A stretch of DNA of 6,756 nt, taken from the NCBI GenBank assembly GCA_903941145.1, contig CAJANQ010000413.1, positions 1 to 6,756 on the forward strand, written 5' to 3'. This stretch comes from an uncultured Actinomycetes bacterium. Its GTDB lineage: Bacteria > Actinomycetota > Acidimicrobiia > Acidimicrobiales > Microtrichaceae. The notes under the pieces were generated by a model. That model saw only the letters and a program-made list of their open reading frames with translations, ran no database searches and was not told the origin of the DNA. The position numbers and the translations under genes are program-made. Positions 1 to 5,665 of this stretch are shown one piece after another (within the stretch, counting starts at the first letter, position 1; each line of letters starts with the position of its first letter).

Positions 1-2
1 AG

Positions 3-317
3 GTGGCCTGTCGCCACGGCTCCGCAATGAGGGCGCTGGTCTCGACCCAGCACCTGTCACCTGTCACCGAAGCCGCACGCCGCAGCAACTGGGACGGGGC
101 AGCCGCCCACTGGGCGGCGCGCTACAGGGCCCATGCGGACCTAACGCCACGAGACGCCACCGCCCTCGCCACTGCACACCTCGCCGCGCTCGCTGCGCTC
201 GCCGGGTCGTGCATCGAGGGCCGGCTCAGCCTCACAAGGGCGACCGAGCTACACGTCACCTCCACGCTCGCCGCCCTGCAGTCCGTCTCCGTCCGCCTCA
301 AGGAGCTCCGATCATGA
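3..317 (+). CDS. Hypothetical protein, possibly 5'-truncated
   Basis: I do not recognise this protein. The frame is open from the window edge. The first usable start inside is GTG at 3, with an ATG at 27, but neither has a clear ribosome binding site, so the true start may lie upstream. The visible 104 residues are Ala-, Leu- and Arg-rich with no signal peptide or membrane segment, and the C-terminal half (about residues 48-103) looks helical. The best evidence that it is real is at its 3' end: its TGA at 315-317 overlaps the ATG (314-316) of the downstream lipoprotein in an ATGA junction, and an AAGGAG ribosome binding site for that gene lies inside its last codons. This arrangement suggests translational coupling. 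An overlapping minus-strand frame at 122-334 looks like a shadow. Confidence 0.5.
   Translation: MACRHGSAMRALVSTQHLSPVTEAARRSNWDGAAAHWAARYRAHADLTPRDATALATAHLAALAALAGSCIEGRLSLTRATELHVTSTLAALQSVSVRLKELRS
300..305 (+). promoter_or_regulatory. Ribosome binding site fixing the esterase start
   Basis: AAGGAG lies 8 nt before the ATG at 314. It selects that start over the in-frame ATG at 209, which would add 35 residues in front of the signal peptide and overlap the preceding gene extensively. Confidence 0.7.
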
Positions 318-1378
318 CCCGGTTCAGCACGCACGCCAGGGTTCTCACACTCCTGCTGGCGGTGCTGTCGTGCGCGTCCTGTTCATGCGTACCCCGACCA
401 GCGTTGCCCCCTTCGACGACCGCACCGCCGAACCCGACCACGACCACACCGATGCCGACGACCTTCGAGCCCTACGCAAACACCAACCCGGCAGTCGCAC
501 CCACCGGCCAGAGCTCTGTCGGGCAGCTGCGCACACCCGACGGCCGCATCCGCACCTACCGCCTCTACGTGCCCGCCTCCCTCGACGCCTCGACTCCGGC
601 ACCACTGCTCGTCGCCCTTCATGGCGGTCTCGGCACATCGGCGCAGTTCGAGGCCAACTCAGGCTTTGACGGTCTCGCCGAGTCGAACCGCTTCGTGGTC
701 GTCTACCCAGACGGCATCGGGGCCTCGGCGGACGGCACGGGACCGCAGACTTGGAACGGCGGGTACTGCTGCGGGCCGGCAGCGCGTGACAACGTCGACG
801 ACGTCGGCTTCGTGCGTCAGCTCATCGACCGGCTCGACGCCGAGCTCTCGATCGACCCGGCACGCACCTTCGTGGCTGGCCACTCCAACGGTGCGATCAT
901 GGCGTACCGGCTCGCCTGCGAGCTCTACGATCGCATCGCAGCCATCGGGGTACAGGCCGGGAGCCTCGGTGTTGACATATGTGCGCCAGCAAGTCCCGTG
1001 TCGGTCATCCACCTGCACGGAACCGCCGACACCAACCACCCCATCGACGGTGGACCCGGCAGCGGCATCGCGTCGTTGTCCGGCGTGGTGTTCCGCCCGG
1101 CCCGAGACGCGGTGGAGGCGCTCGCCGCCGCGAACGCCTGCGCTCCGAGCCCAGTGGCCGAGACCGACCCGACGAACCCCGACCTGACTGTCACCACCTG
1201 GGCGCCGTGCAACAACAGCACAACAGTGCGCTACGTCGTGGTCGAGGGCGCCACGCACGCATGGATGGGCCACCCTGCGTACTCAGAGCTCGCGTCCTTC
1301 TACTTGGGTGAGCCCTACCCGAACCTCGACGCCAGCCGGGCCATCTGGTCCTTCCTCGCCTCGCACTCGAGGCGCTGA
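314..1378 (+). CDS. Secreted lipoprotein esterase, LpqC/PHB-depolymerase-like
   Basis: This is a 354-aa alpha/beta-hydrolase predicted to be exported and lipid-anchored. Residues 1-19 form a signal peptide (Arg3 and Arg9, hydrophobic core 10-18) ending in a lipobox-like V-L-S-C with Cys20; Cys23 and Cys25 follow closely. Residues about 26-65 are a Pro/Thr-rich linker. The catalytic domain shows an oxyanion HGG at 103-105, the family signature W-N-G-G-Y-C-C-G followed by VDDVGF, the nucleophile elbow GHSNG with Ser191, a probable catalytic Asp239 in HGTAD and His315 in ATHAW. This pattern matches the COG3509/LpqC group, which contains polyhydroxybutyrate depolymerases and feruloyl or acetylxylan esterases. 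The substrate cannot be read from sequence. The start at 314 is supported by the AAGGAG site and the ATGA overlap with the upstream gene. A polymer-binding domain is not visible, and the protein ends soon after the His motif. Confidence 0.88.
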   Translation: MTRFSTHARVLTLLLAVLSCASCSCVPRPALPPSTTAPPNPTTTTPMPTTFEPYANTNPAVAPTGQSSVGQLRTPDGRIRTYRLYVPASLDASTPAPLLVALHGGLGTSAQFEANSGFDGLAESNRFVVVYPDGIGASADGTGPQTWNGGYCCGPAARDNVDDVGFVRQLIDRLDAELSIDPARTFVAGHSNGAIMAYRLACELYDRIAAIGVQAGSLGVDICAPASPVSVIHLHGTADTNHPIDGGPGSGIASLSGVVFRPARDAVEALAAANACAPSPVAETDPTNPDLTVTTWAPCNNSTTVRYVVVEGATHAWMGHPAYSELASFYLGEPYPNLDASRAIWSFLASHSRR

Positions 1379-1421
1379 TCCCACGCACCGGGCTCGGCTC
1401 AGACGACGAGGCCGCCCCGAC

Positions 1422-1469
1422 CCTTCTCCACCCATGCCTTCAAGGCTACGGGGAGGAGGTGACATTTTT
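1422..1469 (+). terminator. Candidate intrinsic terminator after the esterase gene
   Basis: CCTTCTCC (1422-1429) can pair along its full length with GGAGGAGG (1452-1459), with one G-U wobble. The loop contains a second small hairpin, GCC/GGC within the palindrome 1436-1446. A T5 run follows at 1465-1469, five bases past the stem. The element starts 44 bp after the esterase stop, in the 163-bp gap between convergent genes. The T-run is short and slightly displaced from the stem, so efficiency is uncertain. No equivalent T-run is seen for the minus-strand alkB transcript in this gap. Confidence 0.42.
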
Positions 1470-1541
1470 GGGCGACGAAGTCTCACCTTGCTGCCGAACT
1501 CATCCTGGGCCGAGCCTGACGGACGTCCCGGCCGGCTCGAG

Positions 1542-2714
1542 CTAGGCGTCGACGCCGTACTTGGCGATGAGGGCGGCGCGCTTGCGGGGGTGCAGGTTGG
1601 CCCGGGTGACGTCGCCGTCGTAGTGGTCGAGCACCCGGTGGTCCATGACCCGCCGCCACACCGGCGGCAGGTAGGCCAGTCCGAGCATGAGCCCGTAGCC
1701 CGACGGCAGCTGCGGGGCGTCGTTGAAGTGGCGCAGCGCCTGGTAGCGGCGGGTGGGGTGCGCGTGGTGGTCGCTGTGGCGCTCGAGCTGGTAGAGGATC
1801 ACGTTCGAGGCGACGTGGTTGGAGTTCCACGAGTGCTCCGGCTGGCACCGCTCGTACCGGCCGTTGGTGTCCTTCTGCCGCATCAGGCCGTAGTGCTCGA
1901 GGTAGTTCACGACCTCGAGCAGCGAGAACCCGAAGACGGCCTGGACCACCAGGAACGGCAGGATCTTCACGCCGAACGCCGCGGTCAGGCCGCCGAACAG
2001 CACGACGGTCATCGCCCACGCCGTGAGCACGTCGTTGTCGGTGCTCCACACCTTCTTGCCCTGCGCCTTCAGCCGCCGCGACTCGAGCTCCCAGGCCGAC
2101 CGGGCGGAGCCCACGACGGTCCGGGGCAGGAACTCCCAGAACGTCTCGCCGAGCCGGCTGCTCGCCGGGTCCTCCGGGGTGGCCACCCGGTTGTGGTGGC
2201 CGCGGTTGTGCTCGACGTAGAAGTGGCCGTACCCGGACTGGGCGAGAGCCAGCTTGGCCAGCCGGCGCTCTGCCTTCACGCTCTTGTGGCCAAGTTCGTG
2301 CGCCGTGTTGATGGCGACGCCGGCCACCGTGCCGACGGTCAGGGCGTACCCGAACTGGTCGACCAGCGAGAGGCCCCTGGTGGTGACGACCCAGCAGGCG
2401 AAGACGAGCCCCGCGTACTGGAGGGGCAGGAACAGGAAGGTGCACCAGCGGTAGTACCGGTCCTCGGCGAGCTGCTCCACGGCCCAGTCGGGCGGGTTCG
2501 AGCGGTCGGTGCCGAACACCCAGTCGAGGAGCGGGATGATGAGAAGGATGAAGACCGGGCCGGCGAAGTAGAAGCCGGTCCACCCGGAGTCCCGCACCCA
2601 GTTCGCCGCGCCGTACGGGAGCAGCGGCACGATCAGGCCGAGCATCCACAGGTAGCGCTTCTTGTCGCGCCAGCGGACCTCGGTGCCGTCGACGGTGCTG
2701 GTCAGGGTCTTCAT
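1542..2714 (-). CDS. alkB: Alkane 1-monooxygenase AlkB
   Basis: This is an integral-membrane non-haem di-iron enzyme that hydroxylates the terminal carbon of alkanes using O2 and electrons delivered by rubredoxin. Its 390 residues are a usual length for AlkB without a fused rubredoxin. All diagnostic motifs are present in order: HELGHK at 139-144, EHNRGHH at 168-174, the alkane-hydroxylase-specific NYLEHYG at 270-276, and LERHSDHHA at 310-318, the last usually LQRHSDHHA, so here Gln is replaced by Glu. Hydrophobic segments lie at roughly 21-38, 46-66, 91-111, 119-137, 230-247 and 251-268, fitting the six-helix topology. The gene follows tetR with an ATGA overlap, and a GGAGG site sits 7 nt before its ATG, so the two are probably co-transcribed and coupled. 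Neither rubredoxin nor rubredoxin reductase occurs in the window, although they often neighbour alkB. Substrate chain length cannot be inferred. Confidence 0.96.
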   Translation of the reverse strand: MKTLTSTVDGTEVRWRDKKRYLWMLGLIVPLLPYGAANWVRDSGWTGFYFAGPVFILLIIPLLDWVFGTDRSNPPDWAVEQLAEDRYYRWCTFLFLPLQYAGLVFACWVVTTRGLSLVDQFGYALTVGTVAGVAINTAHELGHKSVKAERRLAKLALAQSGYGHFYVEHNRGHHNRVATPEDPASSRLGETFWEFLPRTVVGSARSAWELESRRLKAQGKKVWSTDNDVLTAWAMTVVLFGGLTAAFGVKILPFLVVQAVFGFSLLEVVNYLEHYGLMRQKDTNGRYERCQPEHSWNSNHVASNVILYQLERHSDHHAHPTRRYQALRHFNDAPQLPSGYGLMLGLAYLPPVWRRVMDHRVLDHYDGDVTRANLHPRKRAALIAKYGVDA

Positions 2715-3313
2715 GGGGTGGCCTCCAGGTTCGTGCCCGACGCAACGGCGCCGTGGACGAGGAAGGTGGACAGGAAGTGGGCGACGACCTCGGGCGGGTC
2801 GTCGGGTGCGCTCACGGCGTACGAGATGAGGAGCCGGGTGACGACGTCGGCGAACCGGCGCATCGCGACAGGTTCCTGGGTCAGCTCAGGGTTCCCCTCG
2901 GTGAGGATCGCCTCGACCACGCCGCGCACCTGGACCATGACCGGGCTGGAGTCGGTGGTCAGCAGCGGGAGCAGTGCCTCGGGCTCGGTCCGGACCAGCC
3001 GGTCGAGGAGCGGGTGGTCGCGCAGCACGGTGAGGGCCGTGAACAGTCCGGCCTCCAACGACGCCTGCGGCTCGGTCTCTGTGAGCGCTGCGGCGACGAC
3101 CTGCTCGATGAGCTTGCCGGTCTCTGCGGTGACCACGGCGGCAACGAGCGTGTCCTTGGACGGGTAGTGCCGGTACAGGGTCTGTCGTGACAGGTCGGCG
3201 CGGCGGGCGACCTCGCCCATGGAGAGCTTGGAGATGCCGTGGATCGTGGCGGCCTCGAGCGCGGCGTCGAGCAGCCGCTGGGGGATCGGCGTGTCGGCGT
3301 CGGTCTCGGACAT
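2711..3313 (-). CDS. TetR-family transcriptional regulator, likely repressor of alkB
   Basis: This 200-aa regulator has the TetR N-terminal DNA-binding domain. Helix 1 is at about 12-25. The helix-turn-helix region is at about 30-50, with the characteristic M-G-E-V-A-R-R-A-D-L-S then Q-T-L-Y-R-H-Y-P-S-K run, and helix 4 follows. Residues about 65-200 form the variable all-helical ligand and dimerisation domain, with no family-specific motif I can assign. Its TGA overlaps the alkB ATG (ATGA), so it is the first gene of a tetR-alkB operon and probably senses an alkane or an oxidation product; the ligand is inference. I chose the ATG at 3313 because it is immediately preceded by a promoter-like sequence and palindrome. 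The longer in-frame extension to 3472 would run through both and into the divergent sigma-factor gene. No ribosome binding site precedes this ATG, consistent with a leaderless transcript. Confidence 0.9.
   Translation of the reverse strand: MSETDADTPIPQRLLDAALEAATIHGISKLSMGEVARRADLSRQTLYRHYPSKDTLVAAVVTAETGKLIEQVVAAALTETEPQASLEAGLFTALTVLRDHPLLDRLVRTEPEALLPLLTTDSSPVMVQVRGVVEAILTEGNPELTQEPVAMRRFADVVTRLLISYAVSAPDDPPEVVAHFLSTFLVHGAVASGTNLEATP
2722..2726 (-). promoter_or_regulatory. Ribosome binding site of alkB inside the tetR 3' end
   Basis: On the minus strand GGAGG lies 7 nt before the alkB ATG (2714). It sits within the last codons of the TetR gene, which supports translational coupling and fixes the alkB start. 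Confidence 0.75.
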
Positions 3314-3318
3314 AGGTG

Positions 3319-3337
3319 ACAAAGTAACAGACTTTGT
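3319..3337. promoter_or_regulatory. Inverted repeat, candidate TetR operator
   Basis: ACAAAGT (3319-3325) and ACTTTGT (3331-3337) form a perfect 7-bp inverted repeat around a 5-bp spacer. The element is AT-rich in a GC-rich region, begins six bases upstream of the tetR start codon, and covers the putative -10 hexamer and part of the spacer of the tetR promoter. Size, symmetry and position are typical of autoregulatory TetR operators. Binding by the adjacent regulator is inferred. Confidence 0.65.
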
Positions 3338-3348
3338 AATTCTGTCAA
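3321..3348 (-). promoter_or_regulatory. Candidate promoter of the tetR-alkB operon
   Basis: On the minus strand a consensus -35 TTGACA (3348-3343) is followed after 16 bp by TACTTT (3326-3321), a weaker -10 of TANNNT form. Seven bases separate it from the ATG at 3313, placing the expected transcription start at or next to the A of the start codon, so the mRNA would be leaderless. The inverted repeat at 3319-3337 overlaps the -10, so bound repressor would block polymerase. Confidence 0.6.
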
Positions 3349-3449
3349 CCCTTGTGGCCGGATTTCCGTGCCGGGGCGACGACTGGCGGCAGGAACAATT
3401 TCGAGAACGGCGTGACACGGCCGCGCAGGTGTGGGACGATTTAGCACTA

Positions 3450-4034
3450 ATGGCTGACCGATCCACTTTCACCGAGCAGGCGTCCCCGCACTTCGACGGG
3501 CTCTACGCCGCGGCGATGAGGATGACCCGCAACCCCGCCGACGCCGAGGACCTGGTCCAGGAGACCCTGATCCGTGCGTACCGCGGGTTCGAGGGGTTCT
3601 CCGACGGCACCAACCTCCGGGCCTGGCTCTACCGGATCCTCACCAACACGTTCATCAACTCCTACCGGGCCAAGCAGCGTCGGCCCGAGCAGACCGAGCT
3701 CGACGAGTCAGAGGACCTCTACCTCTACCGCCGCCTCGGTGGCCTCGAGGCGGCCAAGATGGGTCGTTCCGCCGAGGACGAGATGCTCGACCTGTTCAGC
3801 GAGACCGAGGTCAAGTCGGCCATTGAGGCCCTCCCCGAGTCCTTCCGGATGTGCGTGCTGCTCGCCGACGTCGAGGGCTTCGCCTACAAAGAAATTGCCG
3901 AGATGCTCGACATCCCGATCGGCACGGTCATGAGCCGGCTGCACCGGGGAAGAAAATCCCTCCAGCGCACGTTGTACACGTTCGCCGTCGATCGAGGCCT
4001 CACTGGTCGCACTCCTGCGACCGCTGACGCCTGA
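3450..4034 (+). CDS. sigR: ECF RNA polymerase sigma factor, SigR/SigH type
   Basis: This 194-aa group-IV sigma factor resembles the SigR (Streptomyces) / SigH (mycobacteria) thiol-stress family. Region 2 spans about 14-75, with D-A-E-D-L-V-Q-E-T at 31-39 and the well-conserved A-W-L-Y-R-I-L-T-N-T-F-I-N-S-Y-R at 58-73. An acidic linker (about 80-110) leads to region 4 at about 120-175, whose helix-turn-helix includes Y-K-E-I-A-E-M-L-D-I-P-I-G-T-V-M-S-R-L. In the known family it directs transcription of thioredoxin, mycothiol and proteolysis genes after disulfide stress. The adjacent RsrA-like gene 16 nt downstream is its expected inhibitor. ATG 3450 is chosen by alignment of the N-terminus to the family; there is no good ribosome binding site, and GTG 3429 is an in-frame alternative. 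The frame stays open to 3219, but that part runs antisense through tetR. No GTT-type -10 of the SigR class is seen upstream. Confidence 0.92.
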   Translation: MADRSTFTEQASPHFDGLYAAAMRMTRNPADAEDLVQETLIRAYRGFEGFSDGTNLRAWLYRILTNTFINSYRAKQRRPEQTELDESEDLYLYRRLGGLEAAKMGRSAEDEMLDLFSETEVKSAIEALPESFRMCVLLADVEGFAYKEIAEMLDIPIGTVMSRLHRGRKSLQRTLYTFAVDRGLTGRTPATADA

Positions 4035-4050
4035 CGACGGTGGACTGGAT

Positions 4051-4323
4051 ATGACGACCATCGAAGATGCGGGCACGATGACCGACCACGAGTGCGACGA
4101 GGCGATCTCAGAGCTCTACCGATACCTGGACGGGGAGCTCGACCCCGAGAGCCTGGCCCACGTCGAGGCCCACCTTCGCAGGTGCTCGCCCTGCCTCGAG
4201 GCCTACGACTTCGAGGCCGAGCTGCGTCAGATGATCGCTGCCAAGAGCGCCGAGCAGATGCCGGCCGAGCTGCGTCGGCAGATTCTCGGCGTGCTCGACC
4301 GCCTCGACGACTCGCTCAACTGA
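4051..4323 (+). CDS. rsrA: RsrA-type zinc-binding anti-sigma factor
   Basis: This is a 90-aa cytoplasmic ZAS-family anti-sigma factor. The signature H-x3-C-x2-C is at His41, Cys45 and Cys48, with Cys15 upstream. The spacing between these four residues is identical to Cys11-His37-Cys41-Cys44 of Streptomyces coelicolor RsrA, offset by four. In that protein oxidation to a Cys11-Cys44 disulfide releases zinc and the sigma factor. Cys15, Cys45 and Cys48 are the only cysteines here, fewer than in the Streptomyces protein. The N-terminal half is the sigma-binding fold; the C-terminal part (about 53-88) is helical. GGTGGA lies 6 nt before ATG 4051 and supports this start, while ATG 4078 is a shorter alternative that keeps all key residues. 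It follows sigR by 16 nt and is almost certainly in the same operon. Confidence 0.92.
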   Translation: MTTIEDAGTMTDHECDEAISELYRYLDGELDPESLAHVEAHLRRCSPCLEAYDFEAELRQMIAAKSAEQMPAELRRQILGVLDRLDDSLN

Positions 4324-4331
4324 CCGCAGAC

Positions 4332-4361
4332 CTGACGCGACCGTCGCCGGAGTCGTAGAGT
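4332..4361 (+). promoter_or_regulatory. Candidate promoter of the 49-aa membrane protein gene
   Basis: CTGACG (4332-4337, four matches to TTGACA) and TAGAGT (4356-4361, TANNNT form) are separated by 18 bp. The -10 ends exactly 7 nt before the ATG at 4369, so the transcript would start at or next to the start codon. It lies in the 45-bp gap after rsrA. There is no convincing ribosome binding site. Confidence 0.45.
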
Positions 4362-4368
4362 GCGTCCC

Positions 4369-4518
4369 ATGGTTCTTGCCGCTGAAGCCACCTCCAAGGT
4401 GTGGCACTTCTGGATCGCCGTGCCGCTGGCACTTGGTGCGATCCTCGCCGTGCTCACCATCATCGGCCTCTACTTCTTCAAGGTCACCCGCACCCGTTAC
4501 CCCAAGGCCGGGGACTGA
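4369..4518 (+). CDS. Small single-pass membrane protein of unknown function
   Basis: This short gene encodes 49 residues, beginning M-V-L-A-A-E-A-T-S-K and ending R-T-R-Y-P-K-A-G-D. A single hydrophobic helix covers about residues 13-37 (starting H-F-W-I-A-V-P-L and ending G-L-Y-F-F), followed by a basic tail with Lys38, Arg41, Arg43 and Lys46. By the positive-inside rule the C-terminus is probably cytoplasmic. Support for coding comes from the clean TM-plus-basic-tail design, G/C-ending codons, its fit between rsrA and the metalloprotease gene (80-bp gap to the latter), and a promoter-like sequence at a leaderless distance. GTG 4360 is an in-frame alternative start that would add three residues, but it overlaps the -10. 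I do not recognise the family and assign no function; single-helix proteins of this size often modulate a membrane partner, but none is indicated here. Confidence 0.68.
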   Translation: MVLAAEATSKVWHFWIAVPLALGAILAVLTIIGLYFFKVTRTRYPKAGD

Positions 4519-4597
4519 CCCCTTCCCTCGGACCCGCACCGGTGCCGTCCCGTAGGGGCCGTCCCCACTGCGGCCAGGACATGTTGGGCAGGCACGG

Positions 4598-5665
4598 ATG
4601 AGCCAGAGCATCGACTGGGCCCTCGCAGAGTCCGTCGCCGCCAAGATGGCGGGACACGAGCCCTTCGCGAACTCGTACCACCGCCACGGCATGGATGAGG
4701 ACTTCGAGCGGTTCACCGCCGAGGCCCAGGGGTTCGTCGAGGCAGAGACCGGTTTCACGTCGTTGGCCGGCCCGGCACGCGCCCGGGTCGTCGACCGCAT
4801 TGACTGGGTCCGAGCCAACCTGGCCAGCTACGGCCGGCTGCTCCGGCCCGTCCTCGACCAGCTCGAGTCCAAGATGAGCGGTCCCGCCGGTTCGCTCTCC
4901 GGGAAGATCGCCGGCGCCGAGCTGGGTGCGCTCCTGGGGTGGATGTCGTCCCGGGTGCTCGGCCAGTACGACCTGCTCGTGCTCGAGGAGGAGGACCCCG
5001 ACGAGCAGGACATCGTCTACTACGTCGGTCCGAACATCCTCTCGCTCGAAAAGCGCCACTCGTTCCCCCCGGCCGAGTTCCGGCTCTGGGTGGCGCTGCA
5101 CGAGGTCACCCACCGCACCCAGTTCACTGGCATCCCCTGGCTGCGGCCCTACTTCTTGGAGCTCGTCGGCGAGCTCATGGGGATGGCCGACCCCGACCCG
5201 ACTCGGCTGTTCACCGCGGCGGGCCGCCTTGCCGAAGGCATCCGCACCGGCAGCAACCCGCTCGCCGACGGCGGGGTCGCCGCCTTGTTCGCGAGCCCCG
5301 AGCAGCGCGTCGTGATGGACAAGGTCGGTGGGCTCATGAGCCTGCTCGAGGGCCACGGTGACGTGGTCATGGACCGCGCCGCGATGGACCGGGTGCCGTC
5401 GGCCGACCGGTTCGGCCGCGTCCTGCGCGCCCGCCGGGCCGAGATGAACGTCGGCGCCAAGCTCCTGCAGCGGCTCATCGGGCTCGAGGCCAAGCTCGCC
5501 CAGTACGAGCAGGGCGAGAAGTTCATCGCCGAGGTCGAGCGGGTGGGGGGCACCGACCTGCTCAACCGTGCCTTCGAGTCGCCGGGCCTGCTCCCGACGC
5601 TCGAGGAGATCCGCGAGCCCGCGACCTGGATCGCCCGGGTGGGTCGCGAGGGCGCTGCAGCGTGA
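4598..5665 (+). CDS. Zincin-like metalloprotease, DUF2342/Zincin_2 family
   Basis: This 355-aa protein matches the actinobacterial Zincin_2 (DUF2342) family, sometimes annotated as putative hydrolase or as F420-biosynthesis-associated. The zinc motif H-E-V-T-H is at 168-172. The conserved E-G-H-G-D-V-V-M-D block at 251-259 follows about 80 residues later and probably supplies the third ligand or active-site residues. The N-terminal I-D-W-A-L-A-E-S-V-A-A run (5-15) is typical of the family start and supports ATG 4598; an AGG 4-6 nt upstream is a poor ribosome binding site. There is no signal peptide or membrane helix, so it is probably cytoplasmic. Its substrate is unknown. Its stop overlaps the GTG of tilS (GTGA), a very common actinobacterial pairing, so the two are presumably co-translated. 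A functional link to tRNA modification is not established. Confidence 0.9.
   Translation: MSQSIDWALAESVAAKMAGHEPFANSYHRHGMDEDFERFTAEAQGFVEAETGFTSLAGPARARVVDRIDWVRANLASYGRLLRPVLDQLESKMSGPAGSLSGKIAGAELGALLGWMSSRVLGQYDLLVLEEEDPDEQDIVYYVGPNILSLEKRHSFPPAEFRLWVALHEVTHRTQFTGIPWLRPYFLELVGELMGMADPDPTRLFTAAGRLAEGIRTGSNPLADGGVAALFASPEQRVVMDKVGGLMSLLEGHGDVVMDRAAMDRVPSADRFGRVLRARRAEMNVGAKLLQRLIGLEAKLAQYEQGEKFIAEVERVGGTDLLNRAFESPGLLPTLEEIREPATWIARVGREGAAA

Noticed and set aside
1457..1488. AGGTGA/TCACCT inverted repeat in the convergent gap
   Set aside because: Six base pairs with a 20-nt loop are expected by chance. The left arm overlaps the better-supported hairpin at 1422-1459.
1..1541. Esterase region as a mobile island
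   Set aside because: There are no terminal repeats, transposase, integrase or tRNA boundary in the window, and base use is not clearly different from that of the other genes.
1483..2745. 420-codon minus-strand frame overlapping alkB
   Set aside because: It is a frame-shifted reading of alkB, rich in Arg/Pro/Ala. The true frame contains every AlkB histidine motif without interruption.
1308..3167. 619-codon open frame on the plus strand opposite alkB and tetR
   Set aside because: It is antisense to two genes with full family motifs. Its translation is low-complexity and Val/Arg/Gly-rich, as expected when the opposite strand has G/C third positions. It also overlaps the end of the esterase gene.
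3317..3347. Outer TGACA/TGTCA pair around the tetR operator as a longer palindrome
   Set aside because: Its centre (3332) does not coincide with the centre of the 7-bp repeat (3328), and the right half is part of the TTGACA -35. It looks like a by-product of the promoter.
3392..3414. GGAAC as the -35 of an ECF-type promoter for sigR
   Set aside because: No GTT, CGTT or CGTC lies at a suitable 15-19 bp spacing. The nearest CGTG (3411) is too close.
3219..3449. N-terminal extension of the sigma factor, similar in idea to the long SigR isoform of Streptomyces
   Set aside because: The open frame runs antisense through the tetR 5' end and its promoter, and its residues show no resemblance to a sigma-factor region. 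A short extension from GTG 3429 cannot be excluded.
4530..4550. Palindrome GCACCGGTGC (4536-4545) flanked by GGAC/GTCC before the zincin gene, considered as terminator or operator
   Set aside because: There is no T-run after it, and 10-bp palindromes are expected several times in a window of this size. No supporting context was seen.
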